Below are positions 1-9,405 of a stretch of 64,000 nucleotides of DNA, one piece after another. The position numbers were made by a program, and so were the translations under genes. The stretch comes from Kiritimatiellia bacterium (lineage in GTDB: Bacteria; Verrucomicrobiota; Kiritimatiellia; CAIVKH01), in NCBI GenBank assembly GCA_027493775.1, contig JAOSKE010000001.1:124001-188000 (forward strand), in the 5' to 3' direction. Below the pieces are notes generated by a model, which was given only the letters and a program-made list of their open reading frames with translations, was not told the origin of the DNA and made no database searches. Positions within the stretch are counted from its first letter, which is position 1, and each line of letters begins with the position of its first letter.

Positions 1-1
1 G

Positions 2-760
2 GTCAGACACTGGCGGCGCGTTCCCCCTCCGCTCCATGTCGCCGTCTCGCGATTTCTTGATTTGCCGTGGCGTGGCGGCGACTTGCTTTGGCTGTTCGCC
101 GTGTTGACCATCAGTTTTGCGGCGACGTTTTTCTTTCGCCGTGCGTGGATGGCCTGGGGTGAAACATTAGGTCTTACAGAGTCGTCCAGCGCGCTGCTGG
201 TCCAAAGTATCGCGTTTCATGTTGTCGGTTTTCTGACCGTGATGGCGATTTTGATCAAACGAAGATGGACGTGGCAGGAAGCATTTGGAATGAAAGCGAT
301 CCGGCTCCCGGCTGATTTCATCAGGGGCGCCGTTGCACTTCTGGCGGTTCTGCCTGTTTTACTTGTTGTTACGCTGCTGTTTCATCTTCTGCTGCAACTG
401 CTCGGCGTTCAGGTTTCCCTGCAGGACGTGGCGTTTGCCATTGCCGACGAACCACAGCGTTGGATGCGCGTGTACTTTGCCGTTCTTGCGATCGGCATTG
501 CGCCGTTCTTCGAGGAGATATTTTTTCGCGGTCTGCTTCTGCCCATTCTCGCGCGCCGCTTCGGCACCTGGGTGGCGTTATTGTTCACCGCGCTTCTTTT
601 CGCCTCCATTCACGGACACCTCCCTTCGTTCTTTACACTTTTCGGTCTCGCGCTCGCAATGGGTGGCGCCTATATCCTGACCGGCTCATTGACCGTCTCG
701 ATCGCCATGCACGGATTATTTAATGCCATTACTGTCGCAATTTTGATGAGTGTGCCATGA
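2..760 (+). CDS. CPBP-family intramembrane protease, 5' end outside window
   Basis: Likely CPBP (Abi, CAAX-like) intramembrane metalloprotease, a family that cleaves membrane-embedded peptides or prenylated proteins. Counting from a TTG at 62, the glutamate pair EEIFFRG lies near residues 151-157, followed by conserved histidines in ASIHGH (about 184) and AMHGLFN (about 217); these are the expected catalytic and metal-binding positions. Hydrophobic segments cover most of the protein. The frame stays open to base 2 and reads a plausible proline-rich cytosolic lead-in, so the true start is probably upstream of the window. The stop overlaps the thiL start (ATGA), suggesting co-translation. The substrate is unknown. 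Confidence 0.85.
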   Translation, partial: VRHWRRVPPPLHVAVSRFLDLPWRGGDLLWLFAVLTISFAATFFFRRAWMAWGETLGLTESSSALLVQSIAFHVVGFLTVMAILIKRRWTWQEAFGMKAIRLPADFIRGAVALLAVLPVLLVVTLLFHLLLQLLGVQVSLQDVAFAIADEPQRWMRVYFAVLAIGIAPFFEEIFFRGLLLPILARRFGTWVALLFTALLFASIHGHLPSFFTLFGLALAMGGAYILTGSLTVSIAMHGLFNAITVAILMSVP

Positions 761-1701
761 CCCCCAAAACACTTCACTCTGTCGGCGAAAGGAAGTTGAT
801 TCAAATGCTGACCGCCACCCGTGGATCCGGCGCGGGTGTTCTTGTCGGCCCTGGCGATGACGCCGCTGTCGTGCGCCCACGGAAGGGGCGAGATTTGGCG
901 CTCAAGTGCGACGCAATTGTTGAAGGTGTTCATTTTTTCCCGGCGACTGCGCCACAGTGGATCGGACATAAAGCTGTCGCCCGCGTGCTCAGTGATTTCG
1001 CCGCGATCGGCGCGACGCCGCGGCATTTGTTGATCAGTCTTGCTGCTCCCGCTTCAACGCCTGTTCAACGAATTCGCGCAATCTATCGCGGCATCCACAA
1101 AATTGCCGATGCGCATTCTGTAAGTGTGGTCGGCGGCGAAACCGTTCGCGCCTCGCAACTCGCACTCCACGTATTCGGCGCAGGTGACGTGCCGCGCGGT
1201 GGTGTGCTGAAGCGCAGCGGCGCAAAACCAGGCGACATCATTATGGTGACCGGCGCGCTTGGCGGAAGCCTTGCCGGGCGGCACTTGCGGTTTCTCCCGC
1301 GTGTGGAACAAGGGCGGTGGCTTGCAGAAAAGAAATGGGCGACTGCCGCCGTTGATCTGAGCGATGGCCTTTCGACGGATCTCTCCCATCTGATAACGGC
1401 CAGTGGGGTGGGGGCGGATGTCCTCGCATCGGAAGTTCCGATTGCGGCTGCGGCCGAAAAATTACGTGATGGAAAATCGCCGATTGAGCACGCGCTAAAA
1501 GACGGCGAAGACTTTGAACTTCTTTTCACCGTGCCTCGCGCAAAGGTGGAATCGTTTGCCACAGCGTGGATGAGGCGATTTGATCTGGCCGTGAGTCCCA
1601 TCGGCTTTATCACGCGCGAAAAGGGCGTTGTGCGGCTGATTAACGACGATCATTCCGTGCAGAATATCACTTTCAATGCCTACGAACACTTTTCTCACTA
1701 A
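757..1701 (+). CDS. thiL: Thiamine-monophosphate kinase
   Basis: Phosphorylates thiamine monophosphate to thiamine diphosphate with ATP, the last step of cofactor synthesis, in the cytosol. The N-terminal motif VGPGDDAAVV (about residues 30-39) holds the metal-binding aspartates of the AIR synthase/ThiL fold. SVVGGET (about 124-130) and VDLSDGLSTD (about 199-208) match the second conserved blocks. The 314-residue length is normal for ThiL. The ATG overlaps the stop of the upstream protease gene by four bases. No frameshift or missing core motif is visible. Confidence 0.95.
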   Translation: MTPKTLHSVGERKLIQMLTATRGSGAGVLVGPGDDAAVVRPRKGRDLALKCDAIVEGVHFFPATAPQWIGHKAVARVLSDFAAIGATPRHLLISLAAPASTPVQRIRAIYRGIHKIADAHSVSVVGGETVRASQLALHVFGAGDVPRGGVLKRSGAKPGDIIMVTGALGGSLAGRHLRFLPRVEQGRWLAEKKWATAAVDLSDGLSTDLSHLITASGVGADVLASEVPIAAAAEKLRDGKSPIEHALKDGEDFELLFTVPRAKVESFATAWMRRFDLAVSPIGFITREKGVVRLINDDHSVQNITFNAYEHFSH

Positions 1702-1758
1702 AACGTGTCGCTAACTTGACCATCTCGCGTAAAGAAGCCACATTCGCGCGTTTATCGC

Positions 1759-2547
1759 ATGCAACTTGAACAGGCCATTGTGATTTCCCAGCAGCCCATT
1801 CAGGGCGGCTACAGCTTGCTCCACCTTCGTTCACCCGGCATCGCATCGCAGGTTCGGCCGGGACAATTCGTCCATATCAAGATTCCGCGTTTGGAAGAAT
1901 GCGTGTTGCGCCGTCCGTTCAGTGTGTTCCGCGCCGACGGCGATACGTTGACCATCCTCTACAAGCATGTTGGTCGTGGCACACGCGGCTTGAAGGATAC
2001 AAAACTCGGCGAGACATTGAGCCTCATAGGGCCACTTGGGCACGGTTTCCCGTCGCCGCAAAAAGATTGTTTTCCGATTCTCGTCGCGGGTGGGTATGGC
2101 ATGGCCGCACTCTATCTTGTGGCGAAGCAGTCCCCCGTGAAGGGCATCGCATTTTTTGGCGGACGTTCGGCGCAGGACATTCTGTGTGTTCCCGACTTTG
2201 AGGCGCTGGGCTGGACAGTGCGCGTGGCTACAGAAGATGGCAGCCTCGGACAACAAGGATTGGTAACGGCGCTTCTCGATGACTGGCTCGAGCGCGAGCG
2301 CACAAATGAGACGCCCGAATTCTTTGTATGTGGGCCGAGTGGAATGTTGAAAGCCGTCGCCTCGCGCGCGATTGCGCGCGCGTGGACAGCGTGGACCTCC
2401 GTGGATAACAATATGGGCTGTGGCGTAGGCGCGTGTTTGACTTGTGTGCTGAAAGTCAAAAGCGGAGAAGACTGGACCTGGGCGCGCGCGTGCAAAGAGG
2501 GTCCGGTATTCAATGCGGCAGATATTTTGTGGGAGGAAATCGAGTGA
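1759..2547 (+). CDS. pyrK: Dihydroorotate dehydrogenase electron transfer subunit
   Basis: FAD and [2Fe-2S] subunit that passes electrons from the PyrD catalytic subunit to NAD+ in class 1B dihydroorotate dehydrogenase (pyrimidine synthesis). The FAD-binding RRPFSVF motif is near residues 52-58 and the NAD-binding glycine-rich VAGGYGMAAL near 112-121. The C-terminal cysteine cluster CGVGACLTCVLKV with a fourth cysteine in RACKEGPVF is the Fe-S ligand set. The 262-residue length is typical. The stop overlaps the pyrD GTG start. A 57-base gap separates it from thiL, and no strong ribosome site is seen before the ATG. Confidence 0.95.
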   Translation: MQLEQAIVISQQPIQGGYSLLHLRSPGIASQVRPGQFVHIKIPRLEECVLRRPFSVFRADGDTLTILYKHVGRGTRGLKDTKLGETLSLIGPLGHGFPSPQKDCFPILVAGGYGMAALYLVAKQSPVKGIAFFGGRSAQDILCVPDFEALGWTVRVATEDGSLGQQGLVTALLDDWLERERTNETPEFFVCGPSGMLKAVASRAIARAWTAWTSVDNNMGCGVGACLTCVLKVKSGEDWTWARACKEGPVFNAADILWEEIE

Positions 2548-3458
2548 CGCCGAACCTCTCGACCAATATCGGCGGGATTCAAATGAAGAACCCCGTAATG
2601 ACGGCGTCCGGCACATTCGGCTACGGTCCGGAATACGCTGAACTCGTGGACCTGAATCAACTCGGCGCGATTGTTGTAAAAGGAATCTGCCTGAACGAGA
2701 CGAAGGGGAACCAAACTCCGCGCACGGCTGAAGCGGCCAGCGGGTTGCTCAATGCCATCGGCCTGCCCGGTCCCGGCGTGGCTGGATTCGTGCGTGAGTA
2801 TATGCCGTTTCTTCGGCAATACGACGTGCCGGTGATTGTAAATATTTGGGGCAAGACGATCGAGGAATACGTGGAAGTTGCCGCGCGCTTCGATTCAATT
2901 CCCGGAGTTGCCGGTCTGGAGGTCAATGTATCGTGCCCGAACATCAAGGAGGGCAGCGCGTTGTTCGGTACGGATTTGAAAATGTTTGAGCGCGTGGTGA
3001 AGGCCATTCGTAATGCGACGCGCCTGCCGCTGATGCCGAAACTTGCGCCGAATGTTGCGGATATTGCCGAGTATGCGCGTTGTGCAGAGGCGTGCGGAGC
3101 GGATGCCATTTCGCTGATCAACTCCTTCCCCGCCATGTCGGTCAACATTGAAACGCGGCGGCCGATGCTGGCGAACAAAACCGGCGGACTCAGCGGTCCC
3201 GCCATCAAGCCGATTGCGCTGCGCCTGGTCTGGCTGGCTGCTCAGGCGGTGAAAATTCCTGTTGTTGGGATGGGTGGCATTGCCAGCGCGGAAGATGCGC
3301 TTGAATTTTTGATGGTTGGCGCGCGCGCTGTTGCGGTTGGCACCGCTTCGTTCATTCATCCCGATACGGCGCTCAAAGTTGTGCGCGGAATTGAACAGTT
3401 TCTCGCAGAGAAAAATCTGGCGACCGTCGCCGACTGGGTGGGTGCGTTCGATCCATGA
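2544..3458 (+). CDS. pyrD: Dihydroorotate dehydrogenase, class 1B catalytic subunit
   Basis: FMN-dependent oxidation of dihydroorotate to orotate. I chose the GTG at 2544, which overlaps the pyrK stop (GTGA) and gives 304 residues, the family norm; the longer open frame from 2433 runs inside pyrK. Visible motifs are TASGTFGYG (about 17-25), the FMN-binding lysine in VVKGICL, and VNVSCPN (about 130-136), whose cysteine is the active-site base of class 1 enzymes. VGMGGI and GARAVAVGTASF near the C-terminus bind the FMN phosphate. Adjacent pyrK confirms the NAD+-linked class 1B type. Confidence 0.96.
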   Translation: MTPNLSTNIGGIQMKNPVMTASGTFGYGPEYAELVDLNQLGAIVVKGICLNETKGNQTPRTAEAASGLLNAIGLPGPGVAGFVREYMPFLRQYDVPVIVNIWGKTIEEYVEVAARFDSIPGVAGLEVNVSCPNIKEGSALFGTDLKMFERVVKAIRNATRLPLMPKLAPNVADIAEYARCAEACGADAISLINSFPAMSVNIETRRPMLANKTGGLSGPAIKPIALRLVWLAAQAVKIPVVGMGGIASAEDALEFLMVGARAVAVGTASFIHPDTALKVVRGIEQFLAEKNLATVADWVGAFDP

Positions 3459-5026
3459 AGCGCCGCCCGCTAATGTTTTGGGTTTTGTTGTTTGCGGGGA
3501 TTGTGGCCGCCTCTTGGTGGACGCTCCATATCCCGCGCGATCCGCAGGCATTGTTCCGTGCCATTCCCGCGCAGGCCACGTGGCTGACCACCCATAAAAA
3601 CCTTGCTGGTCGCTGGACTGACATCGCGGCCAATCCGCTGCTCGCAAGTGTTGCCAGTGCGCTGGAAATGGAACCGGAGGAGTGGCGCGAGCAGGCTTCA
3701 AGTGAAAACACACAGGAATTTCTCGATTTGCTGGCCCGCGATGAAATTGTATTGGCCTACGTGCCGGAAATGCGCTCGACCGGCGAACCGGCGTGGGTGT
3801 TCAGCGCATGGCTCGGCGGAAGAAGCCAGCGTTTGCGCTGGACGCTAAACTCTCTCAAAGAAGCTTCGCTGCGTCAGGCCGCAAGTCGAAACGGATGGGG
3901 GGTTTGGGTCTGGACGCCGAAGGGGATGCGAGACGGTTCACGGATCACACTCGCGTTGGTGGAGGGGATGCTCATCGGTTGTATTTCGCCGGATACACTG
4001 GCCATCGAAGACGTGCTCGCCTGCTATGATCGCCAGCTCCCCTCGCTTGCTGATGATACGGGGGCGACTACATCGCTGACGGACGACTCGGCCGACCGTG
4101 GTTGGTTTCGGATGTCCGGCCCAAATCCCTGGGGGCCGCGCATTCACTACTCGCTCAAGTTCCTTCCCGGTGGCGCACTTGCCGGCAAGGTGTATGCGCC
4201 GAGTGCGCCTTCGATGGCCACGCCCGTGTTGCCTGCAAACAGTCTCAGCGATTTCTCCGATATCATGCGGGACATTCCCTCCGTCGCGCTGGTCGCAGAT
4301 CGCGCGTTGGTGCGCGGGTGGATTGAGGGAGGCTTCAACACTCCTGTCGGGCGGGAGGTTGCCGGATTGCTTCACGGCGAGGAACCCGGCGCACTTGCAT
4401 TTTCACTGGTTGGCGATCCTTATAGCGGACGCTTCAATGCCGTCCGGTTACCGACATTGCTCGCGGCTTTTACCGTGGATGATCCAACGCAAGTGACAGC
4501 GCGCGTTAACGCGGCTTTTGATCGTCTCAATGCGATTTATCCATGGGGATTGGTGCCGCAACTGGCGATGGTCGGAACACAGCGCGTATATGCCATCGAG
4601 TCAACCGCCGGTTCCGCCTATTCGAAAATGGAAGCGAACGAACGTATTGCCTATGCGCCGTTGCAACAGTCCGTCTTGTTTTCGAGCAATCTGGAAGGAT
4701 TGACGAAATTGTTGCGCGACGCGCGGCGCGAGGCGACGGAGCGGGGGCGCTTCGCGGAAGGTCTGCAACGGATGCGCGACGGGCATGCCCTCGGATATTT
4801 GTGGATTGATCTGGAACGCAGCGCGAAGCTGTTGCGCCTGGCTGTCACCGCCTGGTCACTCAAGCTGATGATTGAGGACCCGATGGGATCGCAACCAACC
4901 CGTCAAAAACTCAATGAGGCAAAGGCGTGGATTGACTCGCTGGCTCCGCAGAAGACGCTCGAAGTGTGGGCGCGCCCGCATCAGGATTTGCTCGAATATG
5001 AATTCAGATTAGGTGGTGAAGAATGA
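3455..5026 (+). CDS. Anchored protein of unknown function (DUF3352-like)
   Basis: I do not recognise this gene firmly. It encodes 523 residues with one N-terminal membrane segment (about 7-23) and no lipobox, so the bulk probably sits outside the cytoplasmic membrane. Layout resembles large periplasmic proteins of the DUF3352 kind: hydrophobic anchor, then 'IPAQATWLTTHKN' and a long alpha/beta region with no catalytic signature I can identify. ATG overlaps the pyrD stop, and its own stop overlaps pgpA (ATGA on both sides), so it is translated within the pyrK-pyrD-pgpA operon. That coupling is positional and does not prove a role in pyrimidine or lipid metabolism. Confidence 0.75.
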   Translation: MKRRPLMFWVLLFAGIVAASWWTLHIPRDPQALFRAIPAQATWLTTHKNLAGRWTDIAANPLLASVASALEMEPEEWREQASSENTQEFLDLLARDEIVLAYVPEMRSTGEPAWVFSAWLGGRSQRLRWTLNSLKEASLRQAASRNGWGVWVWTPKGMRDGSRITLALVEGMLIGCISPDTLAIEDVLACYDRQLPSLADDTGATTSLTDDSADRGWFRMSGPNPWGPRIHYSLKFLPGGALAGKVYAPSAPSMATPVLPANSLSDFSDIMRDIPSVALVADRALVRGWIEGGFNTPVGREVAGLLHGEEPGALAFSLVGDPYSGRFNAVRLPTLLAAFTVDDPTQVTARVNAAFDRLNAIYPWGLVPQLAMVGTQRVYAIESTAGSAYSKMEANERIAYAPLQQSVLFSSNLEGLTKLLRDARREATERGRFAEGLQRMRDGHALGYLWIDLERSAKLLRLAVTAWSLKLMIEDPMGSQPTRQKLNEAKAWIDSLAPQKTLEVWARPHQDLLEYEFRLGGEE

Positions 5027-5508
5027 AAAAACTTCTCGCGTTTGTCGGAAGCGGCTTTGGCCTTGGATACAGCCCTTTCGCGCCCGGCACCGTTGGTTGC
5101 CTGCTCGGACTCCCGATTGCCTGGTGGGTCAACTCGCACTACGCCGTCCCCGGCCAGATCCTTGCCGCCGTCATCTTGACCCTCATCGCCGTGCCGCTGA
5201 GTCAGGCGGTTGAGGATAAATTGAAAGTCAAAGACCCCAAACCCTGTGTGGCCGATGAGTACCTCACCTTTTCAATTTGCATGATCGGCCTGCCCGTTTG
5301 GGGGCAGCCCTACGGCATCGCAATGATGGTCTTCGCCTTCCTCACGAATCGCTTCTTTGACATCGTAAAACTTTGGCCCGCGAATGGTCTCCAAAAATTG
5401 CGCGGCGGCCTAGGCATCGTGGTTGATGACGTTTTCGCCGCGCTCTACGCGCTGGTTGCCAACCACGTGTTTTATCGAATCATCCAGAGCTACGGCTGGT
5501 TCGCCTAA
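5023..5508 (+). CDS. pgpA: Phosphatidylglycerophosphatase A
   Basis: Removes the terminal phosphate from phosphatidylglycerophosphate to make phosphatidylglycerol in the inner membrane. The N-terminus has the PgpA signature GSGFGLGYSPFAPGTVG (about residues 10-26). KVKDPKPCVADEY (about 67-79) carries the conserved Asp/Glu residues, and GGLGIVVDDVFAALYA (about 126-141) is the second conserved block. The length, 161 residues, fits the family, with several membrane segments. Start overlaps the upstream stop. It ends 39 bases before the convergent smc stop. Confidence 0.93.
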   Translation: MKKLLAFVGSGFGLGYSPFAPGTVGCLLGLPIAWWVNSHYAVPGQILAAVILTLIAVPLSQAVEDKLKVKDPKPCVADEYLTFSICMIGLPVWGQPYGIAMMVFAFLTNRFFDIVKLWPANGLQKLRGGLGIVVDDVFAALYALVANHVFYRIIQSYGWFA

Positions 5509-5547
5509 ACGCACACCATTCGCTGCCGACGATCAACTATGCGCTCG

Positions 5548-8500
5548 TTAGGCCGTTGTGGACGGCGCGGGCGTGGAAGTCGGCTGGGGCGGGTAGTGAT
5601 CTGCGCGTGATTCGTGTTCGCTGAATTTTACGGACACGATCTTGGATATCCCGTGTTCCTGCATCGTCACGCCATACAGCGTGTGCGCGGCGGCGATGGT
5701 CTGACGGTTGTGTGTAATCACAATGAACTGCGAGCGCTCTAGGAAGCCCTTCACGGCACTCACAAATCGCCCGATGTTCGCTTCATCCAGCGCCGCGTCC
5801 AGCTCGTCCAGAAGGCAGAATGGACTCGGTTTCACGAGATAGAGCGAGAAGAGCAGGGCGACTGCGGTCATCGTTCGCTCGCCGCCGGAAAGTAGGGAAA
5901 CTGTTTGCAGCTTTTTGCCCGGCGGTCGCGCGATAATTTCAATGCCCGATTCCAGCACATCGCCTTCATCAACAAGCACGAGCTTGGCGGAGCCGCCACC
6001 GAAAAGCTTCACAAACATATCCTGGAAGTTTGCGTTCACCTTCGCGAACGTATCGGCAAACATCTCCGTCGTGGTCTTGTTGATTTGCTGGATCAAGTCC
6101 ATCAACTGCGCCTTGGAGTTGGTTAAATCGGTCTGCTGTTGCGTGAGGAATGTGTAGCGTTCCTCCAACTCGCGATGCTCTTCGATTGCCACGAGGTTCA
6201 CCGGCCCCATCGCCTCCAGTTTCGCGCGCAGCTCCGCAATTTGTGTTTCGAGCGCCTCGCGTTCGGGCCGCTCGCCGTTTTCCCACTCCGGTTCGGGCGC
6301 TTCCGCAATGGCCTCGAGGGTAACGCGATAGTCGCCGGTGACCCGCTCGATCTGGTTTTGGCGGCGAACCTGGAGTTGCGCCAATTCCACGTCGCTTGCA
6401 GATTTTTTAGAGCGAATGTCGTCGAGGTGTGTGCGCTTCGCACGCAAGGTTGCATCCAGTTGTGCCAGTGTGCGCGATGTTTCGTCGCGATGCGCTCTTT
6501 CCTGTTCCAGCGTCTCGTTTTCTTTTGTGACATCCGCCTGAAGCGGGGCGATGCGAGCTTCCGCTTCTTCGCGCAGCCGGGCGAGGTCCGCGATTCGGGA
6601 TAGATAGGTGCTTACGCCACGGGAGCGTTCATCAATCAGCGCGGCAAGTTCCCGCGTACGTGCGCCGAGTTGGGCAGTGGAGTCGGAAAGGCTTTGCACC
6701 GCCTGCCTTGTTTCTGAAAAGCGAATGCGTCGTTCGGCCGCCTCAGAGGAACAGCGGTTGCGGTTTTGTTCTGCGTCGCGCAGCTCTTCCGTCTTCGCAG
6801 AGATCGCCGAGCGCCTGTCCGCCTGTTGGGTACGTACTTCCTCGATGGCGCTTAAAATCCCCGTGCGCTTTTCATCGCCGCTCTTGTGTTGAGCCTCGAT
6901 GCTTTGCATCTCCCACGCGACTGTTTCCGCGCGCTCCCGCGCCTGTTTGACTTCCTGCTCGATGATTCGATTTTCACCCTCCGCCGTATTGAGTTCACGG
7001 CGCCTTTCGTCCAGTGCCGTTCGGGCATTGCGTGTGGCGTCAATCAGTCCGTTTTCTTCCCCGGCGATGGTGTTCAGGGTCTCTTCGTGACGGCGAATAT
7101 TCTCTTCCATCCCCGTCAACTCTTCGCGCCACCCATTCAGCAATTGCTGGCGGGTCAGCGGATTTCCCCCGCATCTTCACGACGCCAGAGTTCTGCTGTT
7201 CCGTTTGGACTCAATAATAGTCCGCCGGGTGTAACCCATGCCAATCCGGCCGCGCGCTGTTCCGGAATTTCCGCCGCGCTGTTTGCGATGCAAATATGAC
7301 CGATGATGCACTCCAGCGCCGGGCGTATATGATCGGGCGCGCGAACCAAATCGAGCAAGCGGTTCACGCCCGATGCGGTGGGGTAGGCGGGGCGGGCGGA
7401 GGTGGACAAGAGTCGAACGGCGCCGCCCGATTGATCTTCCATCGCGCGAAGAATTGAAAGGGCCGCCACATCGCCGTCCACAACAATGGCGTCGAGCCAC
7501 GGCCGCAGCGCCGCCTCAAGCGCGCTCTGCCAGTGGGCGTCAATTTTGATCATCTCTGCCAAGGGCCTGAGGATTTTGCTACGATCCACCTGTACGCTGT
7601 CGTCGGCGTTGAGCAATTGGCGCGCTCCCAGTGCGAACCCCTCGTGCTGCTGGCCGCTTTCTTCCAGCAACTCGATTTGTGCGCGCCGCGCGGCGATTTG
7701 GGACTTGAGCGCATTCATCTCTTTTTGCAGAGAGGTCGCTGCATTGCTCTTGTCCAGCTTTTGGGACTCGATATCGGATACCAATGTTTGTGCGGCCTCT
7801 GCTGCACCCGCCAATTCCGAAAGCCGCCCTGCCATCGCCTGACCACGCTTTTCAAAAACTTCCAACGCACGTGCGCTTTCGGCGTGTTCGGCGGCCAAGC
7901 GCTCGCGGCGGATGATGTTGGAGCGTTCGTTTGCGTCGAGTTGTGAGAGCTGGTTCTGAAGTTGTGCGCCACGAGCATCCAATTCCACCTGCTCCGTACG
8001 CAGCTTGTGTAACAGCCTGCCCACTTCTTCGACGCGCTGCTCGGCTGCGGTCAGTTGCTGCGCATGTTCGGAAAGCTCCCGTTCCGCTGTTGCGTGATCC
8101 ACCCTAGCGCGCTCGAGGTGCGCTTGTTGTTCTTGCAAGGTTTTTTCGTGCTGTGTGCGCCGATCCTGTGCCTCTGCGGCATCTCGTGAGTCGCGCTCGG
8201 AAAGTTGCTGCAACTCGATTCGGCGTTCTTCGCTGTGGCGGATCGTCTCTTTAGCGCGATCCAATTCCGTGCGCGCGGCCATCGCGGCCTCCATCGCATC
8301 GGCAATGGTTTTTTCAATAAGTTCTAATTGTCGGCGCAAATCCGCCGTTTCAGATTCAACGCGCTCAATATCGGCGCGCGCTGCTTCATCTTGCTCGCTG
8401 ATCGAAGCGACGCGCGTTTCAAGTGCGCGAATCTGTTCGTTCATCTGATCGAGTCGCTCGCGCGTGGCGAATAAATCGAGTGCGCGCAACTGCGTTTGCA

Positions 8501-9152
8501 GTTCCTGATAGCGCCGCGCCTTGCCCGCCTGACGCTGTAGCGAAATGATCTGGCGTTTCACTTCGCGGATGATGTCGTCGAGACGCAGCAGATTCGCCTC
8601 TGTTTGATCCAATTTGCGGAGCGCCTCGCGTTTGTCCGCCTTGAATTTTGTGATGCCGCTGGCTTCTTCAAATACCGCGCGGCGGTCTTCCGGATGCGAA
8701 CTCAGAATGCGGTCAATCTTTCCCTGCTCCATGAGGGAGTAGGAATTGGTGCCGATGCCTGTGTCCATGAACAACCGTTGAATATCCTTCAATCGGCATG
8801 GCGCTTTATTGATGAAATATTGGCCCTCGCCGGAGCGGAAAACGCGGCGGGAAATTGTGACTTCGTTGTACTCGGTGCCCAGCGCCGATTCGCAGTCGGC
8901 GAGAGTCAGACTAACCTCCGCCATGCCGAGCGGTTTGTGTGTGTCCGTTCCGTTAAAGATGACGTCTTCCATCTTCGCGCCGCGCAGCGCCTTCGCGCTT
9001 TGCTCGCCGAGCGCCCAGCGGACTGCATCGGAAACATTGCTCTTTCCGCAGCCGTTCGGGCCTACAATTGCCGTCATCCCCGGCTCGAATTCGAGACGAG
9101 TCTTGTCAGCAAAACTTTTAAATCCAACGATTTCGAGCGCCTTTAGATACAC
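5548..9152 (-). CDS. smc: Chromosome segregation ATPase SMC, with apparent frameshift
   Basis: Coiled-coil ATPase that organises and segregates the chromosome with ScpA/ScpB. The N-terminal part holds GFKSFADKT and Walker A GPNGCGKSN, long coiled coils, then a hinge. The C-terminal part, in another frame, has the second coiled-coil arm, signature LLSGGERTMTA and Walker B FCLLDELDAALD. The frame breaks at a five-base C run, 7166-7170 (G5 in the gene); adding one base gives a continuous 1201-residue protein, normal for SMC. Start chosen at GTG 9152, 13 codons inside the longest frame, because it begins YLKALEIVGFKSF and follows TGGAGGGG. SMC is usually essential, so a sequence error is likely. 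Confidence 0.93.
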
Positions 9153-9405
9153 CTGCGGGACCCCTCCAGAACACCTCGGGTAATTGAGCACAACCAGCGT
9201 TAGTCCTCTCCAACGCTGTGTTTGAATTTCATGAGCGCAATCTATACCAAGGGGCGTTCTCTGATTTCAACCCCTATATTTGGTATTTATTTGCAAATTT
9301 ACGCGATTCCAGCGCCATCTTTCACGGGGGTACAGCGTGTGTCGCGTTTTATTGTCAAAGCCGGTTGAATTGCCGTACCCTCACCGGACTGCACTACGAG
9401 GCGAA
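9153..9405. other. Divergent intergenic region between smc and the M20 peptidase
   Basis: This 253-base spacer must hold promoters for both divergent genes. An inverted repeat CAGCGTT (9195-9201) / AACGCTG (9212-9218), with ten bases between the arms, sits on the smc side and could be an operator. A weak sigma70-like pair TTGTCA then TACCCT, 18 bases apart, lies around 9351-9380 before the peptidase gene. I see no gene and no strong promoter. Confidence 0.4.

Noticed and set aside
7155-7172. Programmed frameshifting in smc
   Set aside because: No slippery heptamer or pseudoknot was seen, and programmed frameshifting is not known for smc; a missing G in G5 is simpler.
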